Shown here piece after piece: positions 10,774 to 23,700 of a stretch of 64,000 nucleotides of DNA; the first letter of the stretch is position 1, and each line of letters begins with the position of its first letter. Position numbers and translations under genes: made by a program. This DNA is from Benincasa hispida (taxonomy: Eukaryota > Streptophyta > Magnoliopsida > Cucurbitales > Cucurbitaceae). The stretch spans positions 62,877,792-62,941,791 of the forward strand of contig NC_052359.1 of assembly GCF_009727055.1 (NCBI RefSeq). The letters run 5' to 3'. The notes under the pieces are model-generated. The model made no database searches. It saw only the letters and a list, made by a program, of their open reading frames with translations, and was not told the origin of the DNA.

Positions 10774-13722
10774 GTGGAATATGATACTCAACCTGGATAT
10801 TGGATTCAGGAGTCATTAATCATATTTGCTTCTCTTTTCAGGAAACTAGTTCCTGGAAAAAGCTTAAGGATGCGAGATCACCCTCAAGGTTGGAACAGGA
10901 GATGTTGTCTCGACCGAAGCAGTGGGGAGACTGAAGTTGTTTTCAACGATAGATCTATATCATACTTAAAGATGTTTTGTATGCTCCTAAATATGAGATG
11001 GAATTTAATATCTATTCAATGTTTTGGAACAAATATATAAAAATCTTTTGAAGTTAATGAATCGTTCATTTTAGAAAAGAGTATTCAAATTTTTTATTCT
11101 GCTATACTTGAAAACAACTTATATAAGTTAAGACCAACTAAAGCAAAATTTGTCTTAAATACTGAGATGTTTAGAACAGTCGAAACTCAGAATAAAAGAC
11201 AAAAAGTTTCTTCTAATGCCTATCTATGCACTTAAGACTTGGCCACATAAATCTCAAAAGAATTGAGAGATTGGTTAAGAATGGACTTCTAAATCAGTTG
11301 GAAGACAACTCTTTACCTCTATGTGAGTCTTGTCATGAGGGAAAAATGACTAAAAGATCTTTTACTGGAAAAGGTCTCAAAGCCACAATACCTTTAGAGC
11401 TCGTACATTCGGACCTCTATGGACCGATGAATTTCAAAGCTCGAGGTGGGTATGAATATTTCATGAGTTTTATTGATGATTATTCAAGGTATGGTCATAT
11501 TTACCTAATGCATCACAAGTCTGATTCTTTTGAAAAGTTCAAAGAATATAAGGCTGAGGTTGAGAACCAGTTAGCTAAAACAATTAAGACACTACGATCA
11601 AATCGAGGTGGGGAGTACATGGACTTAAGATTCCAGGACTATATGATAGAACACAGAATCAAGTCATAACTCTCTGCACCTAATATGCCACAGCAGAATG
11701 GTGTATTTGAAAGAAGAAACAGAACCTTGATGGACATGGTTCGCTCAATGATAAGCTTTGCTAAGTTACCTGATTCCTTTTGGGGACATGCATTAGAGAC
11801 CGATGTCTATATTTTGAATAATGTTCCTCTAAACGTATTTCAGAAACACTTTATGAGCTATGGAAAGGGCGTAAAGGCAGTTTACATCACTTTAAAATTT
11901 GGGGATGCCTGGCACACGTGTTGGTGTAAAATCCTAAAAAATTGGAACGTCATTCAAAACTATGCCTATTTGTAGGTTATCCAAAAGAAACAAAATGTGG
12001 TCTATTTTATGATCCTCAAGAGAATAAGGTATTTGTATCGAAAAATGCCACATTCTTAGAGGAAAACCACATAAGAAGTCATCAACCTCACAGTAGACTA
12101 GTATTGAATGAAATTTCCAAAAATGCTACAGATAGAGCTAGTTCATCTACTAAAGTAGTAGATAAAACTAGTACATCTGGTCAGTCACATCCTTCTGAAG
12201 AATTGAGAATGCCTCGATGTAGTGGGAGGGTTGTTCATCAGCCTAACCGTTACTTGGGTTTAATAGAAACACAAGTCATCATACCTAATGATGGCATAAA
12301 GGATCCTTCAACCTATAAACAGGCGATAAAAGATGTGAACCGTGATCAGTGGGTCAAATCCATGGACCTCGAAATGGAGTCTATGTACTTCAATTATGTC
12401 TGGAAACTTGTAGATCAACCAAATGATACAAAACGAATTGGTTATAAGTGGATCTACAAAAGAAAACGAGACCAAGCCGGTAAAGTACAAACTTTTAAGG
12501 CTCGACTTGTGGCAAAGGGTTATACCTAGAGAGAGGGAGTGGACTATGAAGAAACTTTCTCTCTCGTTGCCATGCTTAAATCGATTAGAATACTCTTATC
12601 CATTGTCACCTTTTATGACTATAAAATTTGGCAGATGGATGTCAAGACAGTCTTTCTAAATGGCGATCTTGAAGAGAGTATTTATATGGCTCAACCAGAG
12701 GGGTTTATTACACAGGGTCAAGAACAAAAGGTTTGTAAGCTTCAAAAATCCATTTATGGGTTGAAACAAGCTTCTAGATCTTGGAATATAAGATTTGATA
12801 CTGCGATCAAATCTTTTGGTTTTAAACAGAATGTTGACGAGCCTTATGTTTACAAGAAGATCGTCAATTCTACTATAGTGTTCTTAGTTTTATATGTTGA
12901 CGATATTCTACTCGTTGGGAATGAAGTAGGTTACCTAACTGACATCAAGAAATGGTTAGCAACGCAGTTCCAAATGAAAGATTTAGGAAATGTGCAGTAT
13001 GTTCTGGGGATTCCGATTATTCGGAACCTCAAGAACAGAACACTAGCCATGTCTCAAGCAACTTATATAGACAAAATGTTGTCTAGGTATAAGATGCAGA
13101 ATTCCAAAAGAGGTCTGTTACCTTACAGATATGGAATTCATTTGTCAAAGGATCAATGTCCTAAGACACCTCAAGAGGTTGAGGATATGAGATGCATTCC
13201 CTATGCTTTCGCAGTAGAGAGCCTGATGTATGCAATGTTATGTACTAGACCTGACATATGCTACGCAGTAGGGATAGTCAGTAGGTATCAATCTAATCCT
13301 GGATATAATCATTGGACTACCGTTAAGAATATCCTCATGTATCTTAGGAGAACGAGGAACTACATGCTCGTGTATGGTACTAAGGATTTGATCTTTACTG
13401 GATACAGTGACTCTGATTTTCAAATCGATAAAGATGCAAGAAAATCTAAATCGGGATCAGTGTTCATTCTGAATAGAGGAGCAGTAGTGTGGAGAAGTGT
13501 GAAGCAAAACTATATTGCAGACTCCACAATGGAAGCTGAATACGTAGATGCATGTGAAACAGCCAAGGAAGCAGTATGGTTGAGGAAATTCTTGGCAGAT
13601 TTGAAAGTCGTTCTAAATATGCATCTGCCTATCACCCTATATTGTGATAATAGTGGTGCAATTGCAAATTCAAGAGAATAGGAAGCCACAAGCGCGACAA
13701 GCATATTGAGTGCAAATACCAT
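10774..13722 (+). pseudogene. Copia A pol: protease edge, integrase, reverse transcriptase, RNase H (broken)
   Basis: The segments in order are as follows. The protease edge and gag-pre region are out of frame at 10774-11225. The integrase zinc region has LRLGHINLKRIERLV followed by CESCHEGKMTKR at 11226-11370. The integrase core has HSDLYGPM, FIDDYSRYG and GGEYMD, with a stop at 11667-11669. Integrase then continues with PQQNGVFERRNRT at 11688. The reverse transcriptase has KARLVAKGYT ending in a TAG (12527-12529), then WQMDVKTVFLNGDLEE and the catalytic YVDD at 12893-12904. RNase H has GYSDSDF, TMEAEYVDACE and YCDNSGAIANSRE, with a stop near 13680. The longest open piece is 12539-13681. In a live element these domains would process, copy and insert the element. 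Here at least four interruptions prevent that. Confidence 0.92.
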
Positions 13723-14480
13723 GTTGGAGCCTATGATCTATAGGTCCATTAGGTTCCTCTACTAGCTCATATGGAATAAACTTAGAACAGTATGATAGAT
13801 TAATTCGAATTGTTCGAATTAGGTGAAGAGAGAGAAACCGACAAGTATATGTGATATAGTGGTCGGGTTTTTCATTTTAGAGATACAGCTTTAATATTGG
13901 AATGTGATTTAAATATCAAGAATATGAATACGTTCATATTTGGAATCTCGGAAATAATGGAAATGGTGAAAGATGTCAAAAGTCAGAGAGTTGACTTTTG
14001 ACTTTGAAAAGTCAAACTTTGACCGACCTTATATTCAAATGTGATTTGAATTTTGAGAAAATGTGGGCTTTTCTATAAATATAGGCTTTGAATTTAGATT
14101 AAAAACTTTTTCCTTTTAGCCAAAATTGTTTTCTAAATTTGGGCTGGAAAAATCACTATGTTGGAGTGAAATTCAAAACCCAAACCCAACCTAAAATTCC
14201 ATCTTCTTTTCCATCTCTTTCTCTCTCTTGGGTTCTTATCCATCGGGTCCCACAACCCGATTCTGAGTCCAGAGGATAGTAGGTCAGATCTAGTGGTGGT
14301 TCGGAAGAGTTTGGGTTGAGATTCAGTGAAGAAAAGGGTTTCGGAAGCTACAAAGGTTGTATTACATCCCTTTTAATTTAGTGGTTTTTCCTACTTTTTG
14401 CATGCTTTTTTCCTTTAAATTAAAAGCAATTAGAGTGTAATTACATCCTTATTCCACTGCGTATGTCTCGTGTTCCATCA
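13723..14480 (+). repeat. Truncated 3' LTR of copia A
   Basis: The LTR starts in the middle, at TTGGAGCCTATGATCTATAGG (equivalent to about 7284 of the 5' LTR). It is fused directly to the RNase H end, so the PPT and about 960 bp of U3 are deleted. A second deletion removes roughly 300 bp around 14062. The end TGTTCCATCA at 14480 is intact and abuts the ATAGC duplication. Confidence 0.9.
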
Positions 14481-15868
14481 ATAGCTTATCTGCGAGTTCT
14501 TTCTGAAAGTGGCAACTCTCTAAAATTAGGAATTTTTTTTCCTTTTATTTCACAGTTACCATAAAACTACCAATAACCTCTCACTCAATCGGTTATTAGA
14601 GAAAAAGATTTAATTATCACATAATTAATTTATTATAAATAAATATGATAACCAACTTAACATATTATATTTATAACCTATAGTTTTAATATTTCATCTC
14701 ATGAAACATACAAACAATAATTCTTTTTCTATTATATGGTACTTAATGTAATCATATTTACATTAATCCTCCACTTGATGTATCTCATACATCATACCAA
14801 TATCATATATAATTGAATTTCCTCTTTTTATTCTCAACTTGAATTCGAGCTACCAAGAGGTTTTTATGGACCTGTAGCTTGAAGCTCCAATGGTACGTGA
14901 ATAACTGACTAAACTCTTTAGTCACGAAATCCACCAACTGTTAACTGTCGGACACTTCACTAAAGACCGACAACTGCACTCTCCTCACTATAGATATATT
15001 TTTGTGTCCATATCAACCAATCAACAATGCGATAACCCTTCATAGATCGCTCGTAAGTACAGTTGGGCCAATTTACCATTTTTCCCCTGTAGTTACATCT
15101 AACTCCTTAAGTACCACTGATTTCTCTAATGAACAATAAATCATAGTCCTACTATGATTAGGTTCTCTCTTCCAAAGAGAGGATGTGGCAACTATGTACA
15201 AGACCCGAAATTAGCTTTTAAAGGAGCAATCTATCTATTTACCCCTGCTTTGGGGAATGAGTGAATTCCATCTTGTGTAACTGAGTTCCCAGCTCCCCAA
15301 TCAGATAAATTCCCAAAAAGGTAGGCTTGTTGAGTTGGCAATCTGGCCACAATCACCCATACTAATCAAATGACCGCGCTCAAAGGCAGTAGTTTCTAAA
15401 GCACTCAGGATTAAGGTCATGTCACCTATGGTCGTTTAAGTGAGATGTAAGTCTCAATTATCAACAACGTTATATAAAGCGACGAATCATCTCGCGGTCC
15501 GATCTTATACAAACTCTTTGTATAGGACACCCCCGCTCGAATTTCTCCATATGAATGGTCAGGATCAAACCATCTGTAGGAGTTCACAGCACATGTAAAC
15601 CTCTACAAAGCGGGTTGTATCCGTAGTGTCACTAGGATAAGGTATCCCTCATTTATCCTTATACTATAGACCTTTTAGGTTATTACTTAAGGCACGATCC
15701 ACTTGTATATCTCATATACACGCTTAAGTTTACATATAATAACCATGGATCTTTGTTTATTGGATATGAGTAAATGCAAATAAAATAACTCTTATGTTTA
15801 TTAATAACAATGTGTACAAAGTTTACAAACTACGAGACTACGGGAGAATTAGGACATCAATCCCAATA
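14481..15868 (-). mobile_element. 5' LTR of copia element D, second part
   Basis: The LTR resumes after element A: GCGAGTTCTTTCTGAAAG, CACAGTTACCATAAAACTACCAATAACC, ATCATATATAATTGAATTTCC, GGACACCCCCGCTCG and TTGTTTATTGGATATGAG, ending ACATCAATCCCAATA at 15868. The terminal CA/TG pair has decayed to TA. The same order is seen in the LTRs at 28450-29882 and 38290-39730. Integrase sequence of element C follows immediately. Confidence 0.8.
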
Positions 15869-17317
15869 GTGTACCCAGCGTTGAGAGTTGGGAAACGATT
15901 CCATGTTCTATTATATAGTTCTAGAACTCAAAATCCAAAAACTCTCTATCCCGATCCAATCAAAGTGTTTTAATCTGTCTGTCCAATGCATTTTCAACTT
16001 CAGCCTTGAACTCTCTAAACTTTTCAAAGGATTCAGACTTTCGTTGCATCAAATAAACATACCCATATCGAGAGTAATCATCAGTAAAAGTGATGAAATA
16101 CTCATAGCCTCCCCTGGCTCCACATTCATCGAACCACAAAAGTCTGAATGCACTAACTCTAGAGGCTATTTGGCTCGATAACCTTTTCCAGTAAAAGTCT
16201 TTTAGTCATCTTGCTCTCAAAGCATGACTCACACACAGGTAAAGAATTTTCCTCTAATTCGCTTAGAAGTCCATTCTTCACCAACCTCGCAATCCTATTG
16301 AGATTGATGTGCCCTAATCGAAGGTTCCAAAGATGGGCATTTTCCTTTAGAGAAACCTTAAGTCGTTTATAATGAGTTACGACAGTTTTAAACATCTTTA
16401 TGTTATGGAGGGAATTTGTTGCTAACGGCCTTAGCACATACAAATTGTTTTCCAGTTTTGCTAAACAAATCTCAACACCATCTTTAAGAATAAACATTTT
16501 ATTCAATTCAAAGTGAAGAGTATATTTACATTCTATCAGACAGTTTACAAAAATTAAGTTTCGCTTTAACTCGGGAACTACATACACATCATTCAAAATG
16601 ATAAATTTCTTCTGTAAAGTCAACTGGAGTCTTCCCACTGCCACAGTTGAGATGACGTGCCCGGTGCCTACTCGCATCGTCATCTCTTCAGCCTCAAGCT
16701 GCCGCTAGGATCTGATCCCTTGAAAAGAAGAACAAATGTGATTAGTGGCCTCAGAGTTAATAATCTAGGCAGAATCATCATTCTCCACTAAACAGGTTTC
16801 CAAAAATAGTAAATCATATTTTCCTTGTTTTGCATTGGCTTTAGCCTTTTTCTTCTCCTTTATCCAACAAGGACAACTCTGCTTCCAGTGCCCATCTTGG
16901 TTGCCATGGAAACACTTTCTTTTGTCAAGCGGCGTTGATCGCCTTCTCGGCTATTTCAGCTGTGGGTTAGCAGGTGCCTTCCCTTTCTCCTTACAATTCT
17001 TCTTCTTCTTCCATTTGGAAGTGTTAGAAGTATAAGATGCTGACTTTTTTCCTGAGATCGAACCCCGATGAAACTTCTTTGATGATGAAGCAACATTTAC
17101 CTCATCAACCTTATTCTCCTTACTTTTCAGCAAGGATTGGAATGTCTACAACTCGTTGAGGAGAGTTGAAAGGGTATAGTCAACTTTGTTCAGTATAACG
17201 TTACTGACAAAGTGTAGGAAGCTATCTGGCAATGAGTGCAAAATGATGCGAACCTAGCTGCCCTCATCAATGTGTGACCCATTCATCTCTGCCACATGAA
17301 GTGAACCATCATATTCA
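15869..17317 (-). pseudogene. Copia element C: gag zinc knuckle, protease and integrase start (broken)
   Basis: Read on the minus strand from 17317, the segments are: AEMNGSHIDEG (gag), a basic linker (17133-16951), a CCHC-like knuckle CFHG...GHWKQSC near 16916-16870 whose second Cys has become Gly, a protease edge with ATNHICSSF changed by stops, then MTMRVGTGHVIS (16683) to LRLGHINLNRIARLV and CESCFESKMTKR. The integrase core is cut off at 15869 by element D, just before the GTPQQNG position. The gag N-terminus of the same copy lies at 39731-40132, separated by the insertion of element B. It is inactive. Confidence 0.85.
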
Positions 17318-17710
17318 TGAAGGAAACTAGATTCGCGATTTCCATGAGCAGCGGAAACAAGATTATTCCAAATTACAATCATGAATGAACAATATATTTA
17401 CAGTCGACTTCAAACAAATGGTTATGCAATTAAAACGGAAATTACAGCATGAAAAACTCAAATGAACAAAGACCAAACTCTACGAACATTTGAAGATGCA
17501 TTTTCACACTCCTTTGCGCACGACCGCTCGAACAACAGCAATCTCGAATGCTCGATCTACACGACCGCAATACAACAATGAACACAACATGAACACTTTG
17601 CGTTCGTCCTCAACGATCGCCTTCGCCACGAAATCCTCAGCAACAGCACGAACAACCACCAAAGCACCTCGACGGTGTCAAGTTGACTATGACACCACCA
17701 ACAAGGCTAC
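17318..17710 (-). mobile_element. 3' LTR of copia element B, distal part
   Basis: The LTR starts TGAAGGAAACTAG (minus-strand CTTCA end) and contains GCGGAAACAAGATTATTCC and the CAACAATGAACAC/CGATCTACACGACCGCAA region, which is the reverse complement of 34480-34891. It ends ACCACCAACAAGGCTAC, where the Athila-like element enters. The LTR continues at 28090. The 90-aa ORF at 17490 is LTR sequence and not a gene. Confidence 0.85.
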
Positions 17711-19585
17711 TGTTGACATAATTTTTTTTCTTTATCTTCTAAACTACAAATTCATGCCATAAACTTGTAACGCAAATTTTATGCGATGATATGTGATACT
17801 ACTTCTAGATATGTGTTATTAATGAATGTTCTTGTAGTAGGCTATGCGTTGTCACAAGTTTCCTTGCTTTGAAACCAAGTATAATTTCACCACAAGTTTC
17901 TTGGTGTGATCCGAGGTCGAACACAGGGACTATTTTAGGTTATTGCGTTATGTTTGTGATATATGCAACTAGGGGTTTTTCAATTTATAAAAGAATTTAT
18001 GTACAAGAAATTAAAAATGCGATAAAGTAAAGTAAAGCGGTAAAAATGCGATAATAACATAAATTGCGTTAAAGTAAATTGCGATGATGTAAATCTAAGC
18101 TAAGATGTTACAAGATACAGGTTTCATGATACAAGATACTGAGGTCAAGGTTGGCTGTGAAGATTATGCAAAGATCGTGTAATGCGGTGACAAGTCTTAT
18201 GTGCGAATCAGAAACAGAAAGGATAACTAATATAAACAACACAAGTTCTTTAATTGTGTTAAAGATATAAGTACTGTTTCACTTTTCCCTTGGCGTACAC
18301 CTCTCGATAATCGGCCACATTCCCATATCTCTGTGGTGAAATAAGGGTGAATGTAATGAACGCAAGGTTGCTTCCATCTCTGGAAGTACTACTCGCTTTA
18401 GTTAATGCATTCTTCTAACCTTCTCTCAACAGATCAGAATGACATCTTCACTTCTGCTCTCACAGGTGAAGATGTCGTCTAGCATGCCTTAGCTAAACGC
18501 ATTTATCTCTTTAGCACAGATTAAGTTACTCGTTTAATCCATATTAATTACCAAGGTATTAAGAAAACTTCAAGGAGAAATCGATTAATGGAGGAGCAGA
18601 AATAGACAGAGAAGTGGTAATGGAAACGATCGAGACATTCAATAAAACTATTTAGCATCTGATACATGATTTGTGAATGAAGAGATTAAGAAAGTGAAAT
18701 ACAATTGATGAATAGAGTTAAAAACAGATACAAATAAATGCCAACGTCTTAGCACCGATCTGGATGGAGATTTGCTTGTCGACGTGGATGAACTGAACGG
18801 ATGGATGAGCTTCCCTCTCAGGCTTGCTCAACTGGTAGCAGGGATCTAGGCACAGAGCTTCACGATGGGGATCTGGTAGATTTGCACTGAGACTCACCTC
18901 TCGGCTTTGTCTCTTCTCTTCTGGATTTCTTCCGATCAGTACTCAGCTCAGCCTTTCTCTCAATAATCCAGCATTAATTAGCCCTCGTATCAGTTATACC
19001 CGTATCAAGTATATCTTCTCCGAATTGTATGGGGGTATTTATAGGTGAAAAGCTTTGACTCTTGGCTTGTGGACCCCACTTCTTGTTATGGAAATTCTGA
19101 AGATGGAGGAATAAATAATTCTTCTGTTATGCAATCAGACCGTCAAATCTGCACAACGGTTAGTTGTACACGTGTCACAATCTTCCGCATTTGCGTTGCT
19201 CAGCTGCATCTTTCGATCGGTTGCTCGCATGCGGTGTTGTTTTTATTACCGCATGCGGTTGAGATTCAGCTCTGGATCGACTGTCGCATTGCACCATCAT
19301 TGCATTAATCATCTCTTCATTGTTGATTGACGGGCGCAATGTGATAGAGATGCGTTGTTCAGTTTCTCGTTGAGCCTTGATCGCAAATGTTGACTTGGTT
19401 TTCTGCAAAATAGAGTAAAAATATCCGCTTCTACCATCTTGACGATGTTAGTAGGTGTGATTGCGATAATTCATAATTATTGTATTTTTGAGCTAATTTT
19501 CATACAATCGACGAATATTCCTTTTCTTTTGGCCGCAATATCTAAATAAGGCAGCATAAATAACTTGTATTTCTACAAGTTATCA
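17711..19585 (-). repeat. 3' LTR of the Athila-like element
   Basis: This LTR is 1875 bp and closely similar to the other LTR. It keeps about 125 bp around 18390-18525 (TTAGTTAATGCATTC to TTAGCACAGATTAAG) that the 5' LTR has lost. A TATTTATAGG TATA-like motif lies near 19033 on the plus reading. The ORFs 19045-19408 recur at the same place in the other LTR and are not genes. Confidence 0.92.
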
Positions 19586-19597
19586 CACCCCCAAATT
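19586..19597 (-). other. Polypurine tract of the Athila-like element
   Basis: On the minus strand, AAATTTGGGGGTG directly precedes the LTR start TGATAACTTG. This is the expected place and composition for the plus-strand primer. Confidence 0.75.
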
Positions 19598-20762
19598 TAG
19601 ATATATGTTTGTCCTCAATCATATTTTCTACTAAGGCAATAAAGCTCAATTCCTCTCCTATATTTTCGCGTCGATTGGTTGCTCCGAATGTTAAACTTAG
19701 GCATATTTCTTAACAACGCAATTTCCTTCTATCCTTGCTAATTCTTAACAAAGCACTACTTTATTCTTCTAAATAACAAAATTCTGCTGAAAGATGCTTT
19801 TCTAGTTTTTTTTTTTTTAAAATAGAATGTTTATCTCTTCTTTATCAAAACAACTTGATATGTCTACATGCGGTGGTCAAATCTTGCGTCATTTATTAGA
19901 GACTGTTGGTCATGGTTACACTCTTCATTTTTGTTTGTTCCCACGAGTGTTATGCGAACATCCAACTACGGTTGTGTGTCAATTTAAACTCTAATTCATG
20001 ATATTCAGAAGAGTTGTCTCTTGCATTCTTTTATTATTTTTTTTCTTATTTTTCTTATTTTTTTCTCATTTTTATACTACGTTGTTCTTGGAAACCCACC
20101 TTCGTTTTGGATTGCTCCTACGGGTGTCATACGAACATCCAACTACGAGCAAACTCCTTTCACAACTAAACTTTTATCAGGTTGGGAACATTTTTGAGGA
20201 TTCCCTTACACTGACATTGGAGTTGGGCATAATTTTTTTTTTTCAAATGAAAACATTTTCTTAAAGATCGCATATTCTTGATCTTATCTGCTCAGACCTT
20301 CCCTACCCCCAAATTTAAAGATGAGCAAGGTCCTCATTGCATTTTTTGGATAGACTAGAAAAACACTCAGAATAAAAATTTCAAAAAGAAGGTTTGAACA
20401 GAACTTTGAAAGATAAAAGGTAAAGTACTGCTAAACTAAGAATTAACTAAGTGTTAGTTAGAATTTACAAAGTATGGTAAATGTTTCTAAGTATAAGCAT
20501 ATATTACATCATGGCAACGTAATGAATAACGCAAAAGTAAAAGATCAGAACATCGCAATATAGACAAAGGATGATAAAGAAAAAGGCACAGGCAAAAAGA
20601 AGTGAATATGTACTCATTTGTATTGAATATTAACAAAGTATACAATAATTAAAAAATAACGCAATACAAAATTGTTGCATGTACAAAGAATCAAAGAATT
20701 TAGTAAACTTAGAAAAATAATGAATTGAATAAAAATATAGAATGGCCACAAAAATGTAAAGA
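19598..20762 (-). other. Non-coding 3' region of the Athila-like element
   Basis: This AT-rich stretch lies between the extra ORF and the PPT. A second copy of the PPT neighbourhood (ACCCCCAAATTTA followed by GTCCTCA) lies at 20305-20335. The T-rich 88-aa ORF at 19998 is compositional. No gene is seen. Confidence 0.6.
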
Positions 20763-23700
20763 TTATTGTTGAGGAGCAGAAGGATCTGGAGGAGGATTTT
20801 GAGATGGTACTATAGGAGCTTCTTCAAAATTCAATTGCTGCCTCAGATGCGGAGGCACCATGGGACCATGAAGAAAAGTTGTGAGAAAATTAAAGTACTC
20901 ATGGTTGCGTTCCGCAATCTGTCTTTGGTGGCAATGGAATATATAAATATTGCACTGAGTATTGATCAACGCCTCCATTGACGTAGCAGCACTACACTGT
21001 ATATCGTTGATTTGCTCCATTACCACATCAAACCTCTGGTTGAAGAAGGCTTGTTGTTGAGCGGAGAGTTGTTGTTGTTGGGAGAAGAGGGACCGCATTT
21101 CAGCTAAATCTGTAGCCAAGGAGGGGATGGAAGGTTGTGCCTGCGATGTCTCGCCAGCATCGTTTTAGGGTTGGGCAAAGGTGCTTTCACTCAAATCGTA
21201 TGGGTCATCAATATGCGGCAGTGGAATGGAAGGTTGTGGAGATGAGCTGCAGGTGAGTAAATTGGTGGGTATGCAGTTGGAGAATTTGGAATAAGGAGAA
21301 GGTTGGTAAAATGCTCATGGAGTGGAGAAGAAGGTTGTGTGGGTGGGCTCGACGGGCTTGGATGGCGGATTACTAAGGGTAAAGGGTCCAAAGTTTTTGG
21401 ATCTTGCGTTGTTTCTTCTTGGATTTTCCCTTTTCCCTTATCATCTCTGCGTTCTCTCTTTGCAATGCATTGAGATCGATTGTAGGCCTCTTTAAAGGTA
21501 ACTTTAGGCAATACGGGGAGTCTTTGAGGACCAGCCTCAGGATTTTGATGTTGATGAGGCCATGGACTTCTTCCATGGGTTCCTCCTCAATGGCTACACC
21601 CATTGATAGGCACAGACTTGAAACAGTCCATGGAAAGAAGTATTGTCCTCTAATGTGCCCCACAAAGCCTCGAATTTGACTTGTGATCGACCGGCCCACA
21701 TCGATAGAAATGTCGCGTGCAATGCAATATATGGCCATAACTCGATCCTTTGAAATGGTCTTGTCATGGGAAGTTGGGATTAATCGCTTTTTAACCAGAT
21801 AAACCCAAAGCCTTGCCTCCAAAAGTAGAGTCTTGGACACCAGGGTCTTGATGCCTTTGAAAGAAACCGACCACTTCGTGCCCAGTTGCATTAATACTCG
21901 CAGTGCATCTTCCAACTGTTGTTCCATGGGATCATCAATGATTTTATTACTCGGTGCATCCAAATTATCTTTCATTTGGTATAGTTTATTGATATCCTTT
22001 GTGCTGAAAGGCACCACTTGCCCTTTTATGGTCACCACATCCCTAGTGCCATGTAGCCGTCCATGGTAAAAGTCATGCACTACCTTTGGAACAACAATGG
22101 TTGGGTACTGGCAAAATGTGTCCAAACCATGCTTCAGATCACGGTCGTGATGAGGTCAGGTAGTGGCGTTGGCGCAGGGTAAAAGCCCATCTCCATCAAC
22201 GAGTCGTCATTTTCTTTCTTTCTGGATGGACGTACCTTTGCCAATGCGGGCTTGCTGCTTTCTGTGACCGCTTTGCCCTTTCCTTTGGCCAACACAAGGT
22301 GGGATTGTTGCCTTAGTTTTCTTTCTTGTTCCTTGCGTTGTTCCTCCTTCTCTCGCTCCGCGAGTTCTTTACCCTTCTTCTTTTGTAAGCGCCTCCTATT
22401 AGCTTCGCGCTTCTTCTTCTTCTCCTCTTCCAATCTCTTTTTCTCTTCTTCCTTCTTCTTTTTCGCTTCATCTTCTTCTTCTATTTCTTCTCTCTCGAAC
22501 TCTTCTAAAAGCTACTCGGAGACCAGCAACAGATGTTGTTCCTCCTCGCGCCTTTTTATCCCTTCGAGCCTTGCGAGCTCATTATTACTGCGCATTTCCT
22601 CATCTTGTAGCCTTCTTCTGCGATTTCCTTCTGCCATGATGAGCTTTGCGCGCTCCATTTTCTCCTGTTTCTCCTCCTCTTCTTTTCTCCTTCTTTCCTG
22701 TTCTTCTAATGCGATGATTAATCTTTGAGGGTTAATAGTAAACCCTTGCGGCACATTCTCCCTACAATGCCGCATCAAGGGGGTATCTTCTACTTCTTTG
22801 CCCTCCTTCGTTGCAACCATTTGCGTTGTTTTAGGTTCCACTGGCTCCATCAATTGCGCTGTTTCCCCCCCGTTCTCCCTTATAGAGTTTGATTCTCCAT
22901 CATTTTTCAGGCTCGAAGCCCTCTGCTTCTTTTCTTCTTCCATTTTTTAGGTGTCTTTCTTCACACCGGCGCATTCTTCTTTCTTCCTTCTCTTCCTTCT
23001 TTCTCTTCTTCTTCTCTTCCTCATCTTTATCATCATCATCCTTTTCTTTATTCTTTTTCTCCTTGTGATAATGAGATGAGTCAGCTTCTCCAGCCTTTCT
23101 CCCTTTTGCTTTTCTTTTTCTTCTTTTCCTCTTCAACTACTTCCAGTTGCGCCTCCACTGCAACCTCATCCATCGCAACTTCTGCCACTGCAACTTTGGA
23201 GGTTCAATCATAGGTTTCTGTGTTGGCAGTCACCTCAGGAGTCTTTAAGGCCAGAGTGCCTCTTTCTATCTCTTCTTCGTTCACCACTGCCTCTGACATC
23301 GCCACTTCTTCAGTCACCACCACCTCTTCATTCACCACCACTGCCATCTTTTCCGTGAACAATGGTTGGTTTACAACCCCTACCTCGGGTAATCCCCCTC
23401 CTTGCTCCAGATTGCTCAGAATGTTACCAAACACCTCCGTATCATCGTGTCCTTTCTTCTCACTCTCAGTTGAAACGGCAGGAGTTGGCACTAGTGTGCT
23501 CTTAATGCTTTGCTCCCTTTTGAACTGAGGAGGTCTGACAGCTAAGGGGTTTCTCTGGGTTCTATCGGCGATTCTCGGGACGGTGTGGGGTTGGGCAGCA
23601 AGTCTGCAATTGGTAGCGAGGAATGCTGCTTCTTGCATGGAAATTTGATCAGATGAAGGGGTTGATGGTGAGGCAGATTGGTTGGAAGCTTGGCCAGCCA

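Larger units (their letters stand above)
6321..14480 (+). mobile_element. Ty1/copia retrotransposon A (degenerate, plus strand)
   Basis: The element starts TGTTGGATTTT and ends TGTTCCATCA. ATAGC flanks it at 6316-6320 and 14481-14485, a perfect 5-bp target duplication inside the LTR of element D. The order is 5' LTR 6321-8313, tRNA-Met type PBS 8316-8327, long leader, gag stub at 10580, gag-pre/integrase/RT/RNase H remnants 10774-13722, and a truncated 3' LTR 13723-14480. It lacks most of gag and has stops in pol, so it is non-autonomous and inactive. A suspect poly-C/G block lies in the leader. Confidence 0.9.

Noticed and set aside
17490..17762. 90-codon Arg/Thr-rich ORF
   Set aside because: It lies in the distal LTR of copia B and runs across the Athila insertion junction.
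19045..19408. ORFs present at the same place in both Athila LTRs (also 27549-27912)
   Set aside because: Apparent conservation is only LTR identity. Substitutions between copies show no coding bias by eye.
22252..22728. 158-codon Ser/Phe-rich ORF on the plus strand
   Set aside because: It is antisense of the Lys/Glu-rich coil of the Athila extra ORF.
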